This document shows, one piece after another, positions 1 through 5,061 of a stretch of DNA of 6,338 bases. Where the stretch lies: positions 1 through 6,338 of the forward strand of contig CAIWSO010000557.1 of the NCBI GenBank assembly GCA_903915315.1. Direction: 5' to 3'. Source of the DNA: an uncultured Spartobacteria bacterium (GTDB lineage Bacteria; Verrucomicrobiota; Verrucomicrobiia; Chthoniobacterales; Terrimicrobiaceae). Made by a program: the position numbers and the translations under genes. The notes beneath the pieces are model-generated. The model searched no databases. It was not told the origin of the DNA and saw nothing but the letters and a program-made list of their open reading frames with translations. Positions within the stretch are counted from its first letter, which is position 1; each line of letters starts with the position of its first letter.

Positions 1-566
1 ACATTTGTGAATTGGGAAAGGACATCGCTGTTGGTTTGTTTAGCGACATCATCCGGCTCGGTTGCGGAGTTGAGAATCAAGCCCGGGCACTCGAGTCCGC
101 GAGCACGGATACTCTCGATCGTAAGCAGGGCGTGATTGATGCAGCCGAGTTTATTGGCCACGATGGGGATCACCGGCAGGGCAAATCGGCAGGCGACGTC
201 GGCGAGGGTTTCCGTTCCGGTCACAGGAACCAGCCACCCACCCGCGCCTTCAACTAGGATCGATTGTCGGGTTGCGGCTACGCCGTTGAACCAAGACTCG
301 AGATCATCAAGCGAAATGGCGCGCTGCTCCAGGGCGGCTCCGACCAACGGTGCGGCGGGCGTGCGTAGCCAAATGGGATTGATTTCGTCCATCGTCAGAA
401 CACCACCAGAAGCCTCGCGAAGGATTGCCACATCATCACGTTCGCCCGAACAAAGTGGCTTGAGCGCGACGGTATCGAAGCCCGCCTTACGAAGGGCACG
501 GGTCAGCAACGCAACGACAAAGGTTTTGCCGACGCCGGTATCCGTACCGGTAATGAAAGCCCTCAT
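1..566 (-). CDS. bioD: Dethiobiotin synthetase BioD (3' end cut by window edge)
   Basis: This gene encodes the ATP-dependent dethiobiotin synthetase, which closes the ureido ring of 7,8-diaminopelargonic acid with CO2 in the penultimate step of biotin synthesis; it is cytosolic. I translated it by hand: 188 complete codons are present and no stop is reached before the left edge. The family is about 220-230 residues, so roughly the last 30-40 are missing. Visible motifs are the N-terminal P-loop GTDTGVGKT (residues 7-15), KPLCSG (36-41) followed by the acidic pair D44-D45, the EGAGGW motif (106-111) with LVPV behind it, and NKLGCINHALLT (138-149), which closely matches the KLGCINHA stretch of E. 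coli BioD. The start ATG (566-564) overlaps the stop of the upstream ABC ATPase gene as ATGA, and the P-loop begins at the usual distance from it. No other bio gene lies in the window. Assignment is firm from the motifs. Confidence 0.95.
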   Translation of the reverse strand, partial: MRAFITGTDTGVGKTFVVALLTRALRKAGFDTVALKPLCSGERDDVAILREASGGVLTMDEINPIWLRTPAAPLVGAALEQRAISLDDLESWFNGVAATRQSILVEGAGGWLVPVTGTETLADVACRFALPVIPIVANKLGCINHALLTIESIRARGLECPGLILNSATEPDDVAKQTNSDVLSQFTN

Positions 567-1411
567 GAACGGGGAGCTGTGAGCTCCAGAAAGACACTCT
601 CCAGCGAGCGCTGGGGCTGGCGGGCGGCTACGAGTTTGGCGCCGGATTTGTTGATGAGTTGCTCCATTTGCTCACGGAGCTCGGGCGTGGCATTTTCCAC
701 AATGAATTGGGTCTGACCCTCCACGCGCACGAGTTCATCGAGGCTCCCTTCGCGGATCATTTCGCCGCGGGCCATGATGCCGACGCGGTCGCAGATTTCC
801 TGCACCTGCTCGAGAAGATGAGATGTAAGGAGGACGGTTTTGCCGCGTTTTTTGAGATCAAGGATGAGGTCGCGGATCTGGTGGGATCCGGCAGGGTCCA
901 CTCCGGCCGTGGGTTCGTCCAGGATGACGAGACTCGGATCCTGAATGAGAGCCTGCGCCAAGCCGATGCGTTGCAGCATGCCTTTTGAAAAGCCAGCCAC
1001 GCGGCGGTCACGGGCGTCACTGAGACCAACCAGATCGATCAGTTCCTCCGCCCGCTTTTTCAGCGCCGATCCGCGCATCCCGCAAATGCGACCATAGAAA
1101 ACCAGCGTTTCGGTGGCCGTGAGAAATTTGTAGAAATAGGGATTTTCTGGCAGGAAGCCAACGTCGCGCCGACTGCGGTATTCTCGGCTGTCCTTCCCGC
1201 AAATGAGGGCCCGACCATGATTGGGCTTCACCAATCCCAAAAGCATCTTGAGTGTCGTGCTTTTCCCGCAACCATTAGGGCCAAGAAGCCCATAAACCTC
1301 GCCAGGCTGAACGGTGAGACTGAGATTGCGAACCGCCATTATGCGCCTGCGGCGAAGCGGGACGGGAAAAATCTTCGTGATATTCTCGATTTGGACGGCG
1401 GGTATGCTCAT
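563..1411 (-). CDS. ABC-2 type transporter ATP-binding protein
   Basis: This is the cytoplasmic nucleotide-binding subunit of an ABC transporter, 282 residues. Motifs in order: Walker A GPNGCGKST (residues 44-52), a Q-loop region LPEN (87-90) with Glu where Gln is commoner, a signature FSKGM (141-145) in place of LSGGQ, Walker B LVILDEP (161-167) with catalytic Glu166, D-loop residues AGVDP (169-173) and the H-loop His198. The C-terminal extension ends in SLESVFLELT, typical of single-domain ATPases that pair with ABC-2 permeases (CcmA/NatA/GldA-like exporters). The LPEN and FSKG variants are also common in that group. All catalytic residues are present, so it should be active. The substrate cannot be told. 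No permease gene lies beside it: acyP is upstream and bioD downstream, both with ATGA overlaps. No Shine-Dalgarno site precedes the start, which suggests coupled translation from acyP. Confidence 0.93.
   Translation of the reverse strand: MSIPAVQIENITKIFPVPLRRRRIMAVRNLSLTVQPGEVYGLLGPNGCGKSTTLKMLLGLVKPNHGRALICGKDSREYRSRRDVGFLPENPYFYKFLTATETLVFYGRICGMRGSALKKRAEELIDLVGLSDARDRRVAGFSKGMLQRIGLAQALIQDPSLVILDEPTAGVDPAGSHQIRDLILDLKKRGKTVLLTSHLLEQVQEICDRVGIMARGEMIREGSLDELVRVEGQTQFIVENATPELREQMEQLINKSGAKLVAARQPQRSLESVFLELTAPRS
573..587 (-). promoter_or_regulatory. Small hairpin just upstream of the bioD start codon
   Basis: A perfect inverted repeat, GGAGCT with AGCTCC separated by 3 nt, lies in the last codons of the ABC ATPase gene and ends 6 nt before the bioD ATG. 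On the minus-strand RNA the 5' arm contains GGAG, the only Shine-Dalgarno-like motif near bioD. The hairpin would mask it and place it 17 nt from the start codon. Ribosomes finishing the ATPase gene would melt it. A regulatory role is inference; a 6-bp stem can occur by chance. Confidence 0.3.
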
Positions 1412-1680
1412 GAAACAATGTGAAAGCCGCGAAGGCCTGCGGGAAGAGGGATTTCAGATGACGATTCCAGCGTGATGTGGCCCTTGAGGGAGCTTGTGCG
1501 AATACCCTCGAGAAAGCCCTTCACCTCGCTGGCATCTCCGCTTGCAACAAGTTCGACACGGCCATCGGGCAGGTTTTTGACTGATCCCGAGACATCGTAT
1601 TCGCGTGCGAGATTTTTGACTAAATAACGGAATCCAACACCTTGAACGTGCCCCTCGTAGTGAACTTGAATCGTCTTCAT
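1408..1680 (-). CDS. acyP: Acylphosphatase
   Basis: This gene encodes a 90-residue acylphosphatase, the usual length for this small alpha/beta enzyme. The family hydrolyses the carboxyl-phosphate bond of acyl phosphates such as carbamoyl phosphate or 1,3-bisphosphoglycerate; it is cytosolic. The sequence shows the family signature VQGVGFRY (residues 13-20) with the phosphate-binding Arg18, then GSVKNLPDGRVEL (32-44) containing the catalytic Asn36. It closes with GFHIVS, the usual last beta strand. The start ATG (1680-1678) overlaps the proA stop as ATGA, and its own TGA overlaps the start of the ABC ATPase gene in the same way. A purine-rich GGGAG lies about 15 nt before the start, too far to be a normal ribosome binding site. 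Its place directly after proA, whose pathway uses the acyl phosphate gamma-glutamyl phosphate, may be meaningful but is not proof of a shared role. Confidence 0.95.
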   Translation of the reverse strand: MKTIQVHYEGHVQGVGFRYLVKNLAREYDVSGSVKNLPDGRVELVASGDASEVKGFLEGIRTSSLKGHITLESSSEIPLPAGLRGFHIVS

Positions 1681-2951
1681 GAGCGGATCTGACCACTCCC
1701 GCGGATGAGATATTTATAGGTCGTTAATTCCTCGAGCCCCATGGGACCGCGGGCATGGAGTTTGTCGGTACTGATGCCGATCTCCGCTCCAAATCCAAAC
1801 TCGCCGCCATCCGTGAAGCGCGTCGACGCATTCCAATAAACCGTGGCGGAGTCCACCGCAGCCAAGAATTCTTCTGCGGTGGCGGTGTTGCTGGTGATGA
1901 TCGCATCGCTATGGTGCGAGCCATAAGTCTCAATGTGGGTGACGGCCTCTTCAAGGCTACCGACAATCCGAAACGAAAGAATGAGGTCAAGGTATTCGGT
2001 CCGCCAGGAAGCGTCGTCCGCCTCGCTGAAGTTGGGGTATTCGAGCCGGGCGAGAATTGCACACGCTTCGGAATCGGCGCGGATTTCGACCTTTTGCTTT
2101 TGTAAATCTGGTGCGGCCAAACGCAAAAAATCCTCCACCACGTCGCGGTGAACAAGCAGCGTTTCAACGGCATTGCAAACCCCAGGGCGCTGGCATTTGC
2201 CATTGATTAAAATGGCGGTCGCCATTTTCAGATCTGCATCGCGGTCAACGTAGACGTGGCAAACTCCATCGTAGTGCTTGATCACAGGCATACGCGCGGA
2301 GGAAACAACGGCCTCGATGAGCGAGTGACCGCCACGGGGGATGATCACGTCCATGTATTGATTCATCGCCGCCATGATTTTCACGGCCTCACGATCCTTG
2401 GTGGGAATGAGCTGAACGGCGCCGTCTGGCAATCCCGCACGGGCTCCGCCAGCTTGAAGCGCACTGGCGATCGCAAGGTTCGAGGACAACGCCTCCGACC
2501 CGCCCCGCAAGATCACCGCATTGCCGGTCTTGAGGCACAAGACAGCGGCATCCGCCGTTACATTCGGACGGGACTCGTAGATGATGCCGATGACGCCGAT
2601 CGGGGTGCGGATTTTCGAAATTTCGATACCGTTCGGACGAGTCCAGCAGCGCAGGATTTCGCCCACGGGGTCGTTGAGACTGGCCACCTGCCTGATGCCG
2701 GCAGCCATATCCGCAATGCGCTTTTCTGTGAGTCTCAGACGATCAATCGACGCGCTGGTCAGTCCGGCTTTTTCGGCAGCCGTGGTATCCAGCGTATTAG
2801 CGGAGAGGATGTCTGGCGTGCGGACCAAAATCTCGTCGGCCATCGCCACAAGAATGGCATTTTTTTGATCGGCAGTGAGGCGGGCTAGCGAACGCGATGC
2901 CTCGCGCGCCCGGCGACCTATGGTGTGAATTTCCTGTTCAAGCGTACTCAT
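1677..2951 (-). CDS. proA: Glutamate-5-semialdehyde dehydrogenase (gamma-glutamyl phosphate reductase) ProA
   Basis: ProA reduces gamma-glutamyl 5-phosphate with NADPH to glutamate-5-semialdehyde, the second step of proline synthesis from glutamate; it is cytosolic and belongs to the aldehyde dehydrogenase superfamily. The chosen start (MSTLEQEI) gives 424 residues, close to the family's usual 415-425. It lies in an ATGA overlap with the ald stop. A start 17 codons further up (ATG at 3002-3000) is open but would overlap ald by about 55 nt and add a non-homologous leader, so I reject it. Landmarks: YESRPNVT (residues 125-132), LRGGSEALSSN (148-158), IPRGG (204-208), the catalytic Cys259 within QRPGVCNAVETLLV, and the conserved end GPMGLEELTTYKY. 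The residue before QRPGVC is Cys, where Thr is usual. The partner gene proB is not in the window. No Shine-Dalgarno site precedes the start. Confidence 0.97.
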   Translation of the reverse strand: MSTLEQEIHTIGRRAREASRSLARLTADQKNAILVAMADEILVRTPDILSANTLDTTAAEKAGLTSASIDRLRLTEKRIADMAAGIRQVASLNDPVGEILRCWTRPNGIEISKIRTPIGVIGIIYESRPNVTADAAVLCLKTGNAVILRGGSEALSSNLAIASALQAGGARAGLPDGAVQLIPTKDREAVKIMAAMNQYMDVIIPRGGHSLIEAVVSSARMPVIKHYDGVCHVYVDRDADLKMATAILINGKCQRPGVCNAVETLLVHRDVVEDFLRLAAPDLQKQKVEIRADSEACAILARLEYPNFSEADDASWRTEYLDLILSFRIVGSLEEAVTHIETYGSHHSDAIITSNTATAEEFLAAVDSATVYWNASTRFTDGGEFGFGAEIGISTDKLHARGPMGLEELTTYKYLIRGSGQIRS

Positions 2952-4057
2952 GGAACAAATGGCGTGTAGTCGAGAGAATGAGCTTCGGCAACTGCTTTGC
3001 ATGTGACGCCTCCGCCAAAAATGCTCACGCCCTCGGCCAGACCGGGCATCCGCCGAACGGCTTCCGCGAGCGAAAAATCAGCCAAGGCCTCGATGTAACG
3101 GAATGTCGCATTAGCGAGGGCCTGCGTAGCTGTACGGGCGTAGGCGCCAGGCATATTCGCCACACAATAATGCACGACACCCTCTTCCACAAAGGTCGGA
3201 TTGTCATGGGTGGTGGGACGTGAGGTTTCCAAACAACCGCCTTGGTCAATCGCGATATCTACCGCTACGCTGCCTGGCTTCATGAGCCGCAGCATCTCGC
3301 GAGTGATCAATTTCGGCGCACGCGCACCCGGCACCAGCACCGCGCCAATGAGCAAGTCTACACCCGGCAGCAGATCAACGAGACTCGACTCGTTGGAGTA
3401 AAGTGTGTGCGCCGTGCTCATGGTGATATCAAGGAAGCGCATCCGCTCGAGGTCTACCTCGAGAATGGTGACGTCCGCGCCGAGCCCTGTGCCCATACGT
3501 GCGGCATTCACTCCCGATGTGCCGCCGCCAATGACGACCACTTTTCCGGGTAGCACGCCAGGCACGCCTCCTAAGAGAACGCCTTTGCCCCCGTTATGCT
3601 TCGCTAAAAAATACCCTCCCACCAGCACCGACATGCGGCCCGCGATTTCACTCATGGGCTCGAGCAGAGGAAGGCGGTGGTTCACACTCACCGTTTCATA
3701 GGCGATACAAGTCGCTCCGGTTTTCATGAGCGCCTCGGTGAGTGGACGATTCGCGGCCAGGTGGAGATAGGTGAAGAGCGTGTGATCTTTTCGGAGCAGG
3801 GAGTATTCCGAAGGCAATGGCTCCTTGACCTTGACGATCATATTCGCTTGCTCGAAGACCTCGGCGTGTTCCTGGACAATCTCAGCGCCGGCATCCCGGT
3901 AATTCTGGTCGCAGAAACCGATATCCGCCCCCGCTTGGGTTTCCACTACGACCTTGTGGCCGTGTTTGATGAGTTGATAGGCCGCGGAAGGGAGAAGGGC
4001 CACGCGATGCTCCTGCGTTTTGATCTCCTTGGGAATTCCGATGATCATGACATTCAT
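2948..4057 (-). CDS. ald: Alanine dehydrogenase (NAD-dependent)
   Basis: This enzyme interconverts L-alanine and pyruvate plus ammonia with NAD(H); it is cytosolic and usually a hexamer. It is 369 residues long, matching the family at about 370. From the N-terminus it shows GIPKEIKTQEHRVALLP with substrate Arg18, VKVKEP with Lys78, LHLA with catalytic His99, and the nucleotide-binding loop VVVIGGGTSG (residues 173-182). An acid, Glu200, ends the next strand, which favours NAD over NADP. Then come IGAVLVPGARAPKL and AIDQGG with catalytic Asp271. By recalled alignment these match Arg15, Lys75, His96, Asp198 and Asp270 of the Mycobacterium tuberculosis enzyme. Start choice: ATG 4057 has GGGTG 4 nt upstream. 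ATG 4048 (MIIGIPKE) aligns with the M. tuberculosis start but has no site at a good distance, so 4057 is preferred slightly. It is the first gene of the minus-strand unit and overlaps proA by ATGA. Confidence 0.97.
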   Translation of the reverse strand: MNVMIIGIPKEIKTQEHRVALLPSAAYQLIKHGHKVVVETQAGADIGFCDQNYRDAGAEIVQEHAEVFEQANMIVKVKEPLPSEYSLLRKDHTLFTYLHLAANRPLTEALMKTGATCIAYETVSVNHRLPLLEPMSEIAGRMSVLVGGYFLAKHNGGKGVLLGGVPGVLPGKVVVIGGGTSGVNAARMGTGLGADVTILEVDLERMRFLDITMSTAHTLYSNESSLVDLLPGVDLLIGAVLVPGARAPKLITREMLRLMKPGSVAVDIAIDQGGCLETSRPTTHDNPTFVEEGVVHYCVANMPGAYARTATQALANATFRYIEALADFSLAEAVRRMPGLAEGVSIFGGGVTCKAVAEAHSLDYTPFVP

Positions 4058-4137
4058 TTTGCACCCGAAAGAAAATTTGCGAAAGCAGTTTCTCTCTTGA
4101 TTGCAAGTCGTCTCACTGGTCTGCTGGGGAACACATC
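4058..4137. promoter_or_regulatory. Divergent intergenic region between ald and the secreted-protein gene
   Basis: These 80 bp separate two divergently oriented starts, so they should hold the promoter of the five-gene minus-strand unit and probably one for the plus-strand gene. I see no convincing -35/-10 pair on either strand. The best fragments are TTGCAA on the minus strand (4106-4101) and TTGATT on the plus strand (4098-4103), neither with a good -10 at 16-18 bp. A short imperfect dyad CTTG-ATTG-CAAG lies at 4096-4107, near the middle, and could be an operator. The regulatory call rests on gene arrangement, not on recognised boxes. Confidence 0.45.
4126..4130 (+). promoter_or_regulatory. 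Ribosome binding site deciding the GTG start at 4138
   Basis: GGGGA lies 7 nt before GTG 4138, a normal Shine-Dalgarno spacing. It supports the GTG start over the in-frame ATG at 4177, which would remove most of the signal peptide. It is the clearest Shine-Dalgarno site in the window. Confidence 0.6.
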
Positions 4138-4992
4138 GTGCACAAGGTCATTCCCATCATAGCATCCGTCGGGTTCATGTTGACACTTTCGGCCCGCGCT
4201 CAGAACGACATCGAGGCCGAGTTGAAAGCCAGTTCGGATGAGCACATGCGCGAGGAACTCGGCGTCAATCCCGTCACCTCACCCTCCATCGCGACATTGC
4301 TCAACGATTTGGAGGCCTTCCGTCCAGCCCCCCTCAAGCTTCTCGATGCCACGTCCCGGGAAACCTCCTTTAACAACCGCCTGCAAACGGCCCTTCATTT
4401 TGGTTCACTTGTGGCCGATGGCTTCATTCTCACCATCGCCGAACGTCCCAAGGACGTTCAAGACGTCGGCAAGGAACTCATTCGCCAAGCCCGGGCCCTC
4501 GGCATCGGGGAACGATTGACCAAGCGCAGCAAGAGCCTGCTGGATCTGAGCGACAAGGGTGACTGGATCGGCATGCGCCAGGAACTGGTTCGCACCCAAG
4601 AGGACGTCGAAAATACCATGATGGAACTGCGCGACGAAGAGATGGCGCACATGGTCAGCCTCGGAGGCTGGCTGCGCGGGTTCCAAGTCGGAACCACCAG
4701 CACCGCCGAAAAATACACCCCCGCGAAGGCCGACATTCTCGCGAAGGCCGATGTCATTGATTACTTTATTGACCGCTTGGAAACCCTGAATCCGGAACTT
4801 AAGCAGACCGAAATGGTCACGGCCCTTGTAGAAGGAATCAAAAAAATCCGCCTTGTCCTCATCGAGACCCAAGGAGTGACTCCGACCGAGGCCCAAGTCG
4901 CCAAATTGAAGAAATTAGCCGATGAAGCCCACGCGATCGCCACCGCTCGCGTTGACGAGGAAGGCCGGTTCACGAAAAGCCCAAACCCATAA
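4138..4992 (+). CDS. Secreted protein of unknown function
   Basis: I do not recognise this 284-residue protein. It has a clear Sec signal peptide: Lys3, a hydrophobic core (residues 4-18) and a cleavage motif ARA (19-21), predicting a mature protein that begins QNDIEAEL. There is no lipobox Cys, so it is probably periplasmic or exported rather than a lipoprotein. The mature part is charged, rich in Glu, Lys, Ala and Leu, and reads as mostly alpha-helical with no further membrane segment. Conspicuous stretches that look like conserved patches are ELGVNPVTSPSIATLL (40-55), LHFGSLVADGF (86-96), MMELRDEEMAHMVSLGGWLRG (split around 161-181) and PAKADILAKADVIDYFIDRL (195-214). There is no metal-binding or hydrolase motif that I can name. 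The start is GTG with a good Shine-Dalgarno site. It diverges from ald, and nuoH follows after 69 bp with its own likely promoter, so a functional link to complex I is not implied. Confidence 0.85.
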   Translation: MHKVIPIIASVGFMLTLSARAQNDIEAELKASSDEHMREELGVNPVTSPSIATLLNDLEAFRPAPLKLLDATSRETSFNNRLQTALHFGSLVADGFILTIAERPKDVQDVGKELIRQARALGIGERLTKRSKSLLDLSDKGDWIGMRQELVRTQEDVENTMMELRDEEMAHMVSLGGWLRGFQVGTTSTAEKYTPAKADILAKADVIDYFIDRLETLNPELKQTEMVTALVEGIKKIRLVLIETQGVTPTEAQVAKLKKLADEAHAIATARVDEEGRFTKSPNP

Positions 4993-5037
4993 AAAGCGAC
5001 TTTTCTCCAGCTTGCGACTCGACACACGGGCTGTGTC
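4993..5037 (+). terminator. Possible weak terminator or operator hairpins after the secreted-protein gene
   Basis: Two inverted repeats follow the stop codon. The first, AAAAG-cga-CTTTT (4992-5004), is A/T-rich and weak. The second, GACACA-cgggc-TGTGTC (5021-5037), has a perfect 6-bp stem that can be extended by GCG/CGC (5014-5016 with 5038-5040) across a 4-nt bulge. It is followed by only TTTAAT rather than a long T-run. It could end transcription weakly, or act as an operator because it overlaps the -35 box of the predicted nuoH promoter. Neither role is established. Confidence 0.3.
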
Positions 5038-5046
5038 CGCTTTAAT
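5019..5046 (+). promoter_or_regulatory. Predicted sigma-70 promoter of nuoH
   Basis: TCGACA (5019-5024) and TTTAAT (5041-5046) each match the sigma-70 consensus at 5 of 6 positions, with a 16-bp spacer. Transcription should begin near 5051-5055, leaving a leader of roughly 7-11 nt before the nuoH ATG at 5062. That agrees with the absence of any Shine-Dalgarno site there (the preceding bases are a T-run). The inverted repeat 5021-5037 spans the -35 box and much of the spacer. Confidence 0.5.
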
Positions 5047-5061
5047 CACGATTCGTTTTTT

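Noticed and set aside
136..582. Plus-strand open frame of 148 codons
   Set aside because: It lies antisense to bioD, whose translation shows complete BioD motifs; this frame has no recognisable content.
2256..2888. Plus-strand open frame of 210 codons
   Set aside because: It is antisense to proA, which is intact and full length. The composition (rich in His, Arg, Gly and Asp) is typical of a shadow frame in GC-rich DNA.
2952..3002. Extended proA start 17 codons upstream
   Set aside because: It would overlap ald by about 55 bp and add a leader unlike ProA. The ATGA start at 2951 matches both the family length and the other junctions.
3677..4162. Plus-strand open frame of 161 codons
   Set aside because: It is antisense to the N-terminal half of ald and runs through the intergenic region into the secreted-protein gene in another frame; no family features.
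4405..4896. Minus-strand open frame of 163 codons within the secreted-protein gene
   Set aside because: The plus-strand frame has the signal peptide and ribosome binding site. The minus-strand frame has neither and looks like a low-complexity shadow.
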